Of a stretch of DNA of 64,000 bases, positions 10,001 through 19,834 are shown piece by piece. Both the position numbers and the translations under genes were made by a program. Source of the stretch: JACJWR01 sp963752505. Lineage in GTDB: Bacteria; Actinomycetota; Actinomycetes; S36-B12; UBA10799. The DNA is taken from NCBI GenBank assembly GCA_963752505.1, contig CAVVYM010000010.1, forward strand, positions 303,224-367,223. Direction: 5' to 3'. How positions within the stretch are numbered: the stretch's first letter is position 1; each line of letters opens with the position of its first letter. The notes beneath the pieces were generated by a model. The model was not told the origin of the DNA and did not search any database. It saw only the letters and a program-made list of their open reading frames with translations.

Positions 10001-10744
10001 ATGGCCCAGCTGTCTCAGCGGGTGTCGTACCGCACCGGGGTGTTGGCGCTTGCGCCCATCTGCGGGCTGATCGACGCCACCTGTTTCCTGGCGCTCGGCG
10101 GGGTCTTCGCGGAGCTGATGACGGGCAACCTGCTTCTCGTTGCGCTCATCTTCGGATCCGGCCTGCTGACATGGTCCCTACTGATCAACTACCTGGGCGC
10201 GATTTTGCCGTTCTGCCTCGGCGCTGCGGCGGCCGGGTTGGTGGCCAACAAGGTGGATCAGCGGCGCGCACGATTCATGGGGTATCCGCTGGAGTTCGTG
10301 CTCGTCGCCTGTGCCACGGCCCTGGCGGTCTGGCTCACCTGGGACGTCTCGGGGACCCAGGCCGAGCGCTCGGTACTGGAACAGGCGAACCTCATCGACG
10401 GCGCCGTGCCGGACGCGGCCCGGCTGAGCATCGTGGCGATCCTTGCCTTCGCGATGGGCATCCATAACGCGATGATGCGCAAGCACGGCGTGGCCAATGT
10501 CGCGACCAACCTCATGACCCTCACGCTCACCGCGCTGGTCTCGGAGTCCCGCATCGTGGGTGGCACAGCGGCGAACCAGCGGTTGAGGGCGTTGTCGATC
10601 CTGCTCTTCGTCGCAGGTGCCGCGGTTGGGGCGCTGCTGCTGCGATGGCAGATCGCCGCCCCCTTGCTCCTGGCCACGGGCCTCTTCGCACTCGCCTTGC
10701 CTGCTCTCGTCAAGGGGCGACAAAGCGACAACGCCCGCACATGA
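10001..10744 (+). CDS. DUF1275 (YoaK-type) membrane protein
   Basis: From ATG 10001 this is a 247-residue protein with about six transmembrane helices. The first helix region GLIDATCFLALGGVFAELMT followed by GN is the DUF1275 signature (GxxDAxxF...MTGN). A second family mark is GIHNAMMRKHGVANVATNLM near the middle. These proteins are widespread but their transport substrate is unknown. The stop codon overlaps the ATG of the next gene as ATGA (10741-10744), so the two are translationally coupled and probably form one exporter unit. Confidence 0.88.
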   Translation: MAQLSQRVSYRTGVLALAPICGLIDATCFLALGGVFAELMTGNLLLVALIFGSGLLTWSLLINYLGAILPFCLGAAAAGLVANKVDQRRARFMGYPLEFVLVACATALAVWLTWDVSGTQAERSVLEQANLIDGAVPDAARLSIVAILAFAMGIHNAMMRKHGVANVATNLMTLTLTALVSESRIVGGTAANQRLRALSILLFVAGAAVGALLLRWQIAAPLLLATGLFALALPALVKGRQSDNART

Positions 10745-12321
10745 CGCGGGGCAGTCGTTCGAGGGGGGCACTCAGCCCCACTCAGTTTCGGGTCGTCGTA
10801 GGCGTCGCCGTGGCGGCAGTCATGCTCTTGACGCTGGATGCCAGCTTCAACTTCGTCCTGAACGACATGGTTCGAGACTTCGACGCCACGAGTTCGCAGA
10901 CGTCCCTCCTCCGGCAGGCTCCCTCGGTTGCCGCGCTGCTCGTGATCTTCCTGGCGGGAACTCTGGGCGTCAGGCTCGGCGAGCGGCGGGTCATGCTGGC
11001 GTGCACAGGTCTCTACGTGGTGGGAAGCCTGGTCGTCGCCGTGTCCCCGGTCCTGGCCGTGGCGACACTGGGACTGCTGCTGGCCGACATCGGCCGGTCC
11101 GTGCTGATCGTCGTGGGCCTGGCCTTCATCAGTTCTGAAGTGACGGACAAGAGCGGACGAGCGACCGCTTTCGCGGCCTTCGCGGCGGTGCTGCCCATCA
11201 CGTTCCTCGTCATGCCAATCGTGGCCGGCGTGCTGCTCGAGTACTCGACTTGGCGGTGGGTCGCTGTCGTCTGGGCACTGGGCGGAGTCGTTGGCGCGAT
11301 CGTCCTCCGCAGGCTCCTGCCGACGCAGCGCAACCGACACTCAGCCCCGGGCGAAATGCTCACCCCGGCCCTCGCCGGGCTGGTGCTGGCCGCGATCGTC
11401 CAGGTGATCACCGTGCTCCCGGACCAAGGGCTGACTGGTCGGGTTTGGCTCACCCTGGTCATCGGGATCGTGTCGGCGGTGGCCCTGGTGGCGGCTATGC
11501 GCCGGCTTCCCCGGCCCTCGCTCTCGCTGGCGCCCCTGCGGAACGGTGGGTTGGTGCTGCTCCTGGTCGTCCTCGTGCTCACGATGTTCGCGAATCTGTG
11601 GTTCTACATGACCATGGGCCTGCAGTACATCTTCGGCCTTGACGCGATGGAGGTTGCTCTCGTCACGGTCCCTGCACAGGCGTTCAGCATCATCGGCTCA
11701 GGGCTCTCGGGCGCATTCATCAAGCGGAGGGGTATCGCCATCGCGGGGACTGTGCTGCTCGTCGTGGTTGCCGTGGCTCTGTTCGCCACCTCGCTGATCC
11801 AACTCGGGACTCCGGTGTGGGTCTGCGTATTGATGCTTGCGGTCTACTCGGGGGCGGCTGTGGGCGCGAGTGTGGCGTTGACCAATGCTGTGATGGATCT
11901 GGCACCGGAGGGCGAGGAGGGCAGCGCCTCGTCCTATCGAGGTGCTGCGTTGAACCTTGGCACCGCAATCGGGGTGGCCGGCATGACGACGATCGTGCTC
12001 ATCGCAGTATCCGGGTCCTTGCAGCAGCAATCGGTGGCGGCGGGCATTGACCCCACCGTTTCGGCACAGGTGGCCGCTGATATCCGCGATGGTGCCACTG
12101 CACAGGATGCGGCGTCGCAATACGCGGTGCCGGTCGATGAGGTTGAGCAGATCACCGACATGCAGACCCGGGCATTCCTCGAGGGGCTGCGGGCGCACGG
12201 ACTCGTGGGCGGTGTCGTGACGTTGGTCGCGGCGGGGATGTTCTTTGTCGTTCGGCGCAGGGAGGAGAGGTCTGTGCCGGTCGCGACCCCGCGGGGATCG
12301 CCGCGGAGATCAGCCGACTGA
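10741..12321 (+). CDS. MFS transporter (DHA2-like, 14-helix type)
   Basis: This 526-residue protein starts inside the stop of the DUF1275 gene (ATGA overlap). It has about 13-14 hydrophobic segments, with the MFS loop between helices 2 and 3 recognisable as GVRLGERRVMLAC and a helix-5-like region PITFLVMPIVAGVLLEYSTW. A long extracytoplasmic insertion near residues 430-485 (rich in Ala, Asp and Gln) precedes the last helix, as in drug/proton antiporters of the DHA2 group. The substrate is unknown. A product or drug efflux role is the family default. Confidence 0.88.
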   Translation: MTRGSRSRGALSPTQFRVVVGVAVAAVMLLTLDASFNFVLNDMVRDFDATSSQTSLLRQAPSVAALLVIFLAGTLGVRLGERRVMLACTGLYVVGSLVVAVSPVLAVATLGLLLADIGRSVLIVVGLAFISSEVTDKSGRATAFAAFAAVLPITFLVMPIVAGVLLEYSTWRWVAVVWALGGVVGAIVLRRLLPTQRNRHSAPGEMLTPALAGLVLAAIVQVITVLPDQGLTGRVWLTLVIGIVSAVALVAAMRRLPRPSLSLAPLRNGGLVLLLVVLVLTMFANLWFYMTMGLQYIFGLDAMEVALVTVPAQAFSIIGSGLSGAFIKRRGIAIAGTVLLVVVAVALFATSLIQLGTPVWVCVLMLAVYSGAAVGASVALTNAVMDLAPEGEEGSASSYRGAALNLGTAIGVAGMTTIVLIAVSGSLQQQSVAAGIDPTVSAQVAADIRDGATAQDAASQYAVPVDEVEQITDMQTRAFLEGLRAHGLVGGVVTLVAAGMFFVVRRREERSVPVATPRGSPRRSAD

Positions 12322-12487
12322 TGACCAGCGGCCGACTGCACGGGGCGTCACCGGCGGCCGGCGCGCAATCGCAGCGATCCCGATCCGCGAGTGCACACCT
12401 TTGTGACGCAAGGAGGCCGATTTCGCTCTCTTGCGGCACAAACCTGTCGCCTGCGGGAGGCCGGCCTCCCCCGCCGGAAGACCTTGA

Positions 12488-12712
12488 CTAGGCGGCTTGC
12501 GCCTCTTCCTCGACGCCAGCAGTCGAGATGCCCAGCACGCTGTAGAGCGGGCAATAGCCGGTCGCAGCCGTGACTCCCGCGACGCCTGAGACTCCAAGCA
12601 AAGCCACGCCGACCGGGTTGAGTGGTCCGCCGACGGCAAGGCCAGTTCCCAGGGCCGTTGCTGAAATTCCTGCCCGGATGATGCGGTCGAGGTCGCCTTC
12701 GTTCTTCTGCAT
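12488..12712 (-). CDS. YgaP-like DUF2892 small membrane protein
   Basis: This 74-residue protein has a textbook ribosome site AAAGGAGAGAAC just before the ATG. It has two short hydrophobic helices separated by a proline (GGPLNPVGVALLGVSGVAGV) and the family's single cysteine in TGYCPLYSVLGIST. This matches the membrane module of the rhodanese YgaP. DUF2892 proteins occur in sulfide/persulfide detoxification loci. That fits the CsoR/CstR-like palindrome 39 bases upstream (12751-12766). No rhodanese or regulator gene is in the immediate neighbourhood. Confidence 0.85.
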   Translation of the reverse strand: MQKNEGDLDRIIRAGISATALGTGLAVGGPLNPVGVALLGVSGVAGVTAATGYCPLYSVLGISTAGVEEEAQAA

Positions 12713-12750
12713 GTTCTCTCCTTTTCAGGGTCGGTGTGGGGGCAACACGT

Positions 12751-12766
12751 ATACCCCAGGGGGTAT
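12751..12766 (-). promoter_or_regulatory. CsoR/CstR-type operator candidate upstream of the DUF2892 gene
   Basis: ATACCCCAGGGGGTAT has perfect 7-bp arms (ATACCCC/GGGGTAT) with a 2-bp centre. On the minus strand the right arm runs directly into TATACG, a plausible -10 box, so a bound repressor would block the promoter. Operators of the CsoR/CstR/RcnR family are G-tract palindromes of just this kind. Together with the DUF2892 target gene this suggests a persulfide-sensing CstR-like regulator, encoded elsewhere. Confidence 0.55.
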
Positions 12767-12770
12767 TCCA

Positions 12771-12803
12771 CAGGGTGCAGGGTGCAGGGTGCAGGGTGCA
12801 GGG
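12771..12803. repeat. 7-bp tandem repeat (CAGGGTG)
   Basis: About four and a half copies of CAGGGTG run head to tail immediately beyond the CsoR-like palindrome, between the DUF2892 promoter and the carotenoid-like gene. It could be slippage-prone; no function is visible. Confidence 0.7.
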
Positions 12804-12961
12804 GTCCGAGGGTCGGGAGATTGGGGCTTGCGGCTTGGGGCGGCCGCAGAGGGCGAACACCCGTTGGGACGGAGACCATACGACCGTCACCGGCGATCCG
12901 AGGCCGGCTACGGCACACGAAACTACCGGCCATGGCTACTGTGGGAGGTGGGGGTCGCCTC

Positions 12962-13796
12962 ATGTCCACAGATGTGGCGCCGAATCGGGCACAGGCAGCG
13001 CGCGAATGGCCCGAGCTCTCTGGCCGCGCGAGCACCACGGTGCTCGTCGTCATCGTCGTGTTCTATGCCATCGTCTTTTCGCTACTCGCAGACACGCTCG
13101 CCACCCGGAACGCCTGGTTGCCGATGCGCCTGGCGAGTTTCGGCGCCCACCACTAGACCGGTGCGCTCGGCCCTCGACTGCTGGGCGTTCCGGTCTTGAT
13201 CGTCGTGACGTGGGGCACCATCGTTTACTGCGGCCACGCCTGGTGGTCTGGCTCACCGATGATGCTGCGACTGGACAGGCAGTCGGTGGCTACCGAATCG
13301 TGCGGGCGCTGTTGGTGGGCCTGGCGACAGGACTCATCGCAGCCGGATTCGACCTCATGGTGGATCCGCTGGCGGTCTCCGGAGTCTGGCGCGAGGTGCT
13401 CGGGGCCGATACCTGGTGGTGGATCGAAGGCGGTTGCTACTTGCCGAACCTGGAATCCTGGCAGGGTGGCGACGGAACCCCGCTGACGAACTTCGTTGGT
13501 TGGACGCTGGTGCCCATGCTGATCGTCGCGACGTACGCCGTGATTTTCCCAGGCCGCGACCGGCCGGCGGGCCGTCGCGCACACGCCGTACCGCTGCTGG
13601 TCTATGGCTACCTCTACCTGACGATTCTGGGCGGCCTGATCGCCATGTCGTGGTTCGACCCGGGGCTGACCGGGTTATCGCGATCGGCACGTTGGCCATG
13701 GGGCCGGTGTTCGTGCTCGGCCTGCTGAAACTGTTGCGCCCGACAATCGGCCCCCTAGTCTCTCCCACACCACCCCAGCATCCCGGAGCCGAGTGA
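12962..13796 (+). pseudogene. carotenoid biosynthesis protein (CruF/DUF422-like), disrupted
   Basis: The start (12962, or ATG 12932) opens a membrane protein whose first part ends at a TAG (13154-13156) in RLASFGAHH-stop-TGALGPRLLGVP. A Tyr there would continue the frame. The frame then changes near 13245 and again near 13670. The middle carries family marks GFDLMVDPLAVSGVWREVLG and PLTNFVGWTLVPMLIVATYA, corresponding to the DP...GxW and xPLxNFxGWxxV motifs of carotenoid 1',2'-hydratase-like CruF/DUF422 membrane proteins. The C-terminus reads IAIGTLAMGPVFVLGLLKLL in the third frame. There is one nonsense and two frame changes, so it is either a pseudogene or a badly read sequence. No other carotenoid gene is nearby. 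Confidence 0.7.
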
Positions 13797-13950
13797 AGTA
13801 GTTCACCGACACGGCACTCACCACGTACTCGGTGTCGTGGACCGTGAACAGACGCATGAGCTTCTTGCTCACAATATCCCTGTCGAACACCGCCGATACA
13901 TGAACCAGCGCACGGGGCGGCACCGAGTTGTCAAGGTCGTTACCCATCAT
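13675..13950 (-). CDS. small protein of unknown function coupled to the SWIM gene
   Basis: This 91-residue reading frame begins in an ATGA overlap with the stop of the gene at 13947-14294, which is the main reason to believe it. The N-terminal ~60 residues (PPRALVHVSAVFDRDIVSKK, then LMRLFTVHDTEYVVSAVSVN) look like real protein. The C-terminal part is Arg/Ala-rich and lies antisense to the end of the broken carotenoid gene, so the true end may be earlier. No family is recognised. Confidence 0.4.
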   Translation of the reverse strand: MMGNDLDNSVPPRALVHVSAVFDRDIVSKKLMRLFTVHDTEYVVSAVSVNYFTRLRDAGVVWERLGGRLSGATVSAGRARTPAPWPTCRSR

Positions 13951-14294
13951 ATGACGGTCACCTCACCCCAACGCGAAAGGAACCTCCTTCGAGCACGACG
14001 ACCTTCCTCACTATCGGGAGGGAGGCCGAAGACCTTTTCCTTCTCGTCTGCCGGAGCATCCTCGACTATCGGAACCAGATACATATCCGGTTCAGGAGCT
14101 TCATTCTCTGACTCGATGATGACGTAGTCGACGTGCCGACATTCGCCCTCGGTTTCAAAGGTCTCGCAGGTACACGCCGGAGCGAAATCGAGTATTTCCC
14201 CAGTAGGTGTCACCGAAGGGCGCATATAGAGTTCATGCACCGCCTCTTCGCGAACGTCAAGAAAGAATCTGAGAGTAGACCCAGTCCTGTTCAT
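13947..14294 (-). CDS. small SWIM-type zinc-finger-like protein
   Basis: From ATG 14294 the protein has 115 residues; a GTG at 14318 would add eight. The segment ACTCETFETEGECRHVDYVI carries CxC-x7-CxH, the spacing of SWIM zinc fingers, which often bind DNA or protein. Around it lie an acidic stretch (IIESENEAPEPD) and a basic tail (EEGRRARRRFLSR). It is followed by the coupled 91-residue gene. There is no other recognisable domain and no obvious operon partner upstream. Confidence 0.55.
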   Translation of the reverse strand: MNRTGSTLRFFLDVREEAVHELYMRPSVTPTGEILDFAPACTCETFETEGECRHVDYVIIESENEAPEPDMYLVPIVEDAPADEKEKVFGLPPDSEEGRRARRRFLSRWGEVTVI

Positions 14295-14318
14295 CGTGCC
14301 TCCGCAACAGAAAACCAC

Positions 14319-14690
14319 TCACCGCAATGGACCTGGAAATGACGCCTAGCGTGAGCGCTCCCGGCCCCCCGGACAGCATTGAGTGAGTTGGACGCTCCGG
14401 TCCACGCCCGCCCGATGGACGGCCTACTGCGATCACGGCCGAGACATTACGCCGGGGGTCCGACACGGCCACTCCGCTAGTCGTGCTGCGGCTGCGCCCG
14501 CGGCGCCGAGCACTGGAAACTGGCAGTCAAACGTCCATCGATCCAGCCCGCTGTTTTCGGATCTCACGAGGGGCGCGTGGTGGCTGATGGCAGGAAGTAC
14601 CTGCCATCCTGTGTCGGACCGGGCAGGCACAATGCCATGGCACCGCTGCCAGCGCGCTCGCAATGCGACAGCAAGGGGAGGACATCAGCA
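14319..14690. other. intergenic region, nothing recognised
   Basis: This spacer of about 370 bases lies between the divergent SWIM gene and sbcD. It must hold both promoters, but I cannot point to a convincing -35/-10 pair or regulator site. Confidence 0.4.
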
Positions 14691-15935
14691 ATGCGCATCT
14701 TGCACACCTCGGACATCCACCTAGGTCGGATTCTCTACAGCAGGCGTCGGTACGAGGAGTTCGAGGCGTTCCTGGATTGGCTCGCGGGGGTGGTCGCGGA
14801 GCAGCAGGTGGAGGCTCTGCTCATCGCGGGCGACGTATTCGATACCGCCACCCCCAGCAACCGGGCTATGAAGATGTACTTCCGCTTCCTCAGTCGGGTG
14901 GCGGCGTCGGCCTGCCGACACGTCGTGGTCATCGCTGGCAACCACGACTCGCCGTCATTCCTGCGCGCACCTCGGGAGTTGCTCCTGGCCCTCGACGTCC
15001 ACGTGGTCAGCGAGGCGTCGACCGAATCGCCGGCGGACGAAGTGATCGCGCTGCGCGGCCCCGATGGCCAGACGGAACTCATCGTCGGAGCCGTGCCCTA
15101 CCTGCGCGACCGCGACATCCGCACCGTGGAATCGGGCGAGAGTCCCGACGACAAGGAACGCAAACTCAAGGAGGGAATCGCCGAACACTACTCGGCAGTG
15201 ATCGACGCGGCCCTCGCTGCTCGTGAAGCGGAGACCGGCCGTGAGGTGCCGGTGGTGATGATGGGTCACCTATTCACCGCTGGTGGCACGGAGGGGGAGG
15301 GCGTGCGCGACCTCTACGTCGGATCGCTGGCGCATGTGCACGCGAGCATCTTCGGGGACGAGGTCGACTATGTGGCCCTCGGCCACCTGCACGTGCCACA
15401 GAAGGTGGCCGGCCAAGAGTGGTTGCGCTACAGCGGATCGCCGCTCCCGATGGGATTCGGTGAAGCGAACCAGACCAAGAGCGTCTGTCTGGTGGACTTC
15501 GCCGAATCGGGCGACGACGGTCGCAGGGCACGCGTCGAACTCGTGACGGTGCCGGTGTTCCAGCGGCTGGTGCAGTTGCAGGGGGATTGGTCGACGATTC
15601 AAGGCCGCCTCGCCGAACTCGCCGACTCCAAGGAGTCGGTGTGGCTCGAAGTGATCTACACCGGCAAGGAGGTCATCGGCGATCTGCGGGGGCGAATCGA
15701 AACTGCCACCGAGGGTACGCAGTTGGAGGTGCTGAGAGTTAAGGACACCAACTCGGTCGACCGAGTCCTGGTGGCCGAGGATCCGGACGAGGTGCTCGAC
15801 GAACTCGAACCTGCTGAGGTGTTCCGACGGCTACTCACCGCTCGTGAGATATCCGACGAACAGCAGGCCGATCTGTGGCGCACATACGACGAGGCACTGG
15901 CGTCGATGGCCAGCGCCGATCCGCGGGCAGAGTAG
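14691..15935 (+). CDS. sbcD: exonuclease subunit SbcD (Mre11 homologue)
   Basis: This 414-residue protein starts at ATG 14691 behind AAGGGGAGG; a longer in-frame start at 14577 has no homology support. All five phosphoesterase motifs of the Mre11/SbcD nuclease are visible: HTSDIHLG, IAGDVFD, IAGNHDSPS, MMGHLFTAGG and ALGHLHVPQ. These coordinate two Mn ions for double-strand exonuclease and single-strand endonuclease activity on blocked or hairpin DNA ends. The C-terminal region (after residue 300) is the capping and SbcC-binding part. sbcC follows nine bases later, the usual operon. Confidence 0.96.
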   Translation: MRILHTSDIHLGRILYSRRRYEEFEAFLDWLAGVVAEQQVEALLIAGDVFDTATPSNRAMKMYFRFLSRVAASACRHVVVIAGNHDSPSFLRAPRELLLALDVHVVSEASTESPADEVIALRGPDGQTELIVGAVPYLRDRDIRTVESGESPDDKERKLKEGIAEHYSAVIDAALAAREAETGREVPVVMMGHLFTAGGTEGEGVRDLYVGSLAHVHASIFGDEVDYVALGHLHVPQKVAGQEWLRYSGSPLPMGFGEANQTKSVCLVDFAESGDDGRRARVELVTVPVFQRLVQLQGDWSTIQGRLAELADSKESVWLEVIYTGKEVIGDLRGRIETATEGTQLEVLRVKDTNSVDRVLVAEDPDEVLDELEPAEVFRRLLTAREISDEQQADLWRTYDEALASMASADPRAE

Positions 15936-15944
15936 GGGGACGGC

Positions 15945-18900
15945 ATGCGTATCACCAAGATTCGGTTCAAGAACCTGAACTCGCTGGTCGGTGAATGGGA
16001 GGTGGATCTGACCGCTCCCGACTTCACCGCCGACGGGATCTTCGCCATCATCGGTCCGACCGGGGCTGGCAAGACCACCATCTTGGACGCCATCTGCCTG
16101 GCCCTCTACGGCCGTACGCCGCGCCTGGAGAAGGTGAACAAGAGCGGCAACGAGATCATGTCCCGACAGTCGGGGGAGTGTTTCGCCGAGGTTGAGTTCA
16201 GCACCGTCCAGGGCAACTTCCGCAGTCACTGGAGCCAGCACCGTGCACGGCGCCGACCGGGCGGCGAGCTCCAGCCTGCCAAGCACGAAGTGTCGGACAT
16301 GGACACGGGCAAGCCGCTGGGCGAGAAACTGCGCGACTCCGCAGAGGAGGTCGAACGGGTCACGGGCATGGACTTCGAGCGTTTCACCCGTTCGATGCTG
16401 CTGGCGCAAGGCGCGTTCGCCACCTTCCTCAACGCATCAGCAGACGAGCGCGCCCCGATTCTGGAGGAGATCACCGGAACTCAGATCTACTCCGACATCT
16501 CCAAGCATGTGCACGAGCTCAAGGGGCAGAAGTCCGCGGAACTCGATACCGCGCAACTCGAACTTCAGGGCATCGCGGTGCTCCGCGACGAAGATGAGGA
16601 GCAACTGGGCGACGATCTGGCTGAAGCAGTCGAGGCCGCCGGCACGCACGCGTCGACCATCGCGGAACTCGACGCCGCTATCACCTGGCTACGCCAGCTC
16701 GCCAGGTTGGCCGGGCAACTGGACGACTTCGCCGAGCAGGAGGTGACGCTGGCAGTCCAGGAGAAGTCGTTTGCGCCTTCCAAGGTGCTGTTGGGGCGAG
16801 CTAAGGCGGCGCTGGAACTCGACGCCGACCACACCGAACTACGCGTGCTTCGAACCAGTCAGCGCTCCGACGAGGAGCACCTGGCGACCAGCCAAGGGCA
16901 GCTGGAGCAGAGGCGGAAAGCCGTCGAGGATGCCAAGGCCGTTGTCGTCAAAGCGAACGAGGCGATGCGGCGGGCCAAGCAGGCCAAAGACGAGGCCATA
17001 CCGATCATCCTCGCCGCTCGGGAACTGGACACAGCCTTGATCGAAAAGCAGAAGCCCATCGCGGTCGCCGAAGCGAAACGATCCCACCAACGCGCGGAGT
17101 TGGAGGCTCTCGAGCGCGAAGACTCGTTGGCGCAGACGGAGTTGGCAACTCAGAAAGAAGTGCTCTCCACGCTCCGAGAGGAATTGGCGCGCACGAGCGA
17201 CGATGAGGCGCTGGTGGGATCTTTCGCCGGCCTCGAAGTTCGACTCGGTGGGTTGGGGAACGTGCGGGCGAATCTGCAGCGCACCCGCAGTGAATTGGTC
17301 GATTCCCGTCAGTCGGCAGCGGCGGCGTCGACCGCGAACACCGAGGCGCAGAACGTGGTGACGACGTTGCAGTCGGCGTCCGATGAGGGCAGAAAGGTGC
17401 TCGACGCCGCCCGGGCCGAAAGTGCCGAGGCCCTCGCGGGGCACACGCTGTCCGAATTGCGGGAGCAACGGGAGCAGTTGGTCCAGCGTCGTGAGGGCGT
17501 CGACTCGGCGGTGGTGGCAGCCGGCGCTGTGGTTGCGACGCGAGAGGATCTGGCCACCATGGCGAAGCGTGCGGTCGAGTTGGCTGCGAAACGCAAGCAA
17601 GTTGAGGAGGAGCAGAAGGCGCTGGCCGATCGGGAGAAGACCTGCTCCGACGAGGTGGTGAGACTGGAGGAGCGGGTTCGCCTGCTCGCCCAGATCGGAT
17701 CGCTCCAGGATGCTCGAAAGGACCTGCGGGACGGGCACGAATGCCCCCTGTGCGGATCACTCGACCACCCCTACGCACTTGGGAACGTGCCGGAGCCGAG
17801 CGAGGCCGAAGACGAGCTTCGGACGGCGAAAGAGGGCCCTTGACGGGGTGCGTGGCGAAGCGCAGCGCGTCGCCGTCGAATTGGCCGGTCTCGTGCGCGA
17901 AGCCGGCGACATCGAGGAGGGGCAGGCGGCTGCCGAGTCCGCCCGGGTCGAATCGCTGGAGCACCTGAAGGATTCCTGCCGGCAACTCGAACTCGACGTC
18001 CCCGACGATGCCCAGGCCGCCGATGCGTTGTTGGACACCTTGGCCGGTATGCGTGAAGAGGTGGTCGAACGCCTCGCCACCACGGCAGCCACGATCGCAT
18101 CGGTGGAGGGGATCGACGAGAAAATCAAGGATGCCCGTGACGCCTTCGATCGGGCCGCCGCTGCGTTGGGCGAGGCGAAGCAGACTGCCGCCGCTGCAGC
18201 ATTTGAAGCCAACCGGGCAACGTCCGAGGTGAGCCGGCTGGAAGGTGACCTTGCCCGCCGGGAGACCGAGTACGCCGAGCAGTTCGCCCAACTCGCCGAA
18301 TCGCTCGCCGACTACGGTGTCCAACTCGGCGAGGCCGACGATCTGGTCGACTTCGATGAAGTGGCGAACGCTCTGCGGACCCGTCGCGACACCTGGCAGC
18401 AGCGCGAGGTACGAGCGCGGGAGTTGACCCAAACCGTCAGCGATCTGACGGCTGCGGCCACCCACCGGGCCACCGCCATTGCCGGGAGGCAATCCGACAT
18501 CTCCGAATCCGAGCAGCACCTGGCGACCCTGCAGAACGACATCAAAACGACGCGCGCCCGTCGCCGAGAGTTGTTCGGCGAGAAGGATCCCAACGAGGAG
18601 GAAACCCGTCTCGCCGCGGCCATAGATTCGGCGCAGGACGAACTGAAGGATGCCGAAGCCGCCGACGGGGAGACGCGCAACGCATTGGGGCACCTCGAAC
18701 AACGGATCTCGGAACTGACCTCGGCCATCGCCCAACGTGCGAATCTGTTGATCGCCCACGAGGAGGCCTTCGCGCAGCGACTGGCCGTCAGCGAATTCGG
18801 CGACGAGGCCGACTACCTCGACGCATCGATGCCCAGTGCCGAGCGGACGGCCCTCGAAGCGCAAGAGCGCGAACTCTCCGAGCGGCGCACCAGGCTTGCC

Positions 18901-19641
18901 ACGTTGCGGAATCGGACGGCACAGGAACTTGAATCTGAACAGGCCAAAGCCATCACCACGGTGACTCTGGACGACCTCCAACCTCAACTCGACGAAGCCA
19001 AACGCGCGAAATCCGAAGCGGACCAGGAGGTGGGCCGATTGCGTCAGAAACTCGCCGACAACGAGCAGGCGAAGGAGGCCACCGTGGGCGCCCGGGAACG
19101 CGTCGCCGCACGGGAGAGGGAGTATCGGCGATGGGAGAACCTGCATGAACTCATCGGCTCGAGCGACGGCAAGAAGTACCGCAACTTCGCGCAGGGCCTC
19201 ACGTTCGAAATCATGATCAACCACGCCAACCGGCAGTTGCGGCGCATGACGGACCGCTACCTGCTGATGCGCGACGAGGCCAACCCGCTGCAGCTCAGCG
19301 TCGTCGACGACTATCAGGCGAGTGAGGTGCGATCGACGAAGAACCTTTCCGGCGGAGAGAGTTTCATCGTCAGCCTGGCATTGGCATTGGGGCTGTCGCA
19401 GATGGCGAGTCGAAACGTGAGGGTGGATTCGCTCTTCCTCGACGAAGGATTCGGAACGCTGGATGAGGAGGCGCTCGACAGTGCGCTGACGACTCTGTCG
19501 TCACTGCAACAGGACGGAAAGATGATCGGGATCATCTCGCATGTCGGGGCGCTCAAGGAGCGCATCACCACCCAGATCGTCGTGACGCCCGACGGCGGCG
19601 GCCGCAGCATGTTGCGCGGGCCGGGGTGCCTGGCCAAGTGA
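15945..19641 (+). CDS. sbcC: exonuclease subunit SbcC (Rad50 homologue), one frameshift
   Basis: The Walker A motif GPTGAGKTTILDAICLALYG lies at about residue 37. Long coiled coils flank a zinc hook (GHECPLCGSLDHP, near residue 600). The C-terminal half has the ABC signature KNLSGGESFIVSLALALG and Walker B VDSLFLDEGFGTLDEE. This is the ATPase that holds DNA ends for SbcD. The frame breaks once, at the GGG of 17834-17836. Dropping one G turns a run ending in TGA at 17843 into continuous AKEALDGVRGE, restoring about 1,231 residues. A single extra G in a short G-run next to CCC is typical of sequencing error, so the gene is likely intact in the cell. Confidence 0.93.
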
Positions 19642-19834
19642 GGCGGGCTGTCGCGGCGATGGGACGCGGATGGCGAGCGGACCGCCCCCTGCCACCCCCC
19701 GCCCTGCCCTGCATCCTCCCCCCACGACGCGCTGACGAGACTGGGCCAGCGAAGGGTGGACTAGACTTTCGCGCGAGGGTCCCATCGGTAGCCGGAGTGA
19801 CCCGACGTAGCTGAGGCCGACCAGGGGAGTGCGC

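Noticed and set aside
10258..11340. 360-codon minus-strand frame over the DUF1275/MFS pair
   Set aside because: It is very His/Arg/Gln/Asp-rich with no hydrophobic pattern, fully inside two well-supported plus-strand genes.
17005..19224. 739-codon open frame antisense to sbcC
   Set aside because: It is a GC-skew shadow of the coiled-coil coding strand: no ribosome site, no recognisable motif, and it crosses the SbcC frameshift without conserved content.
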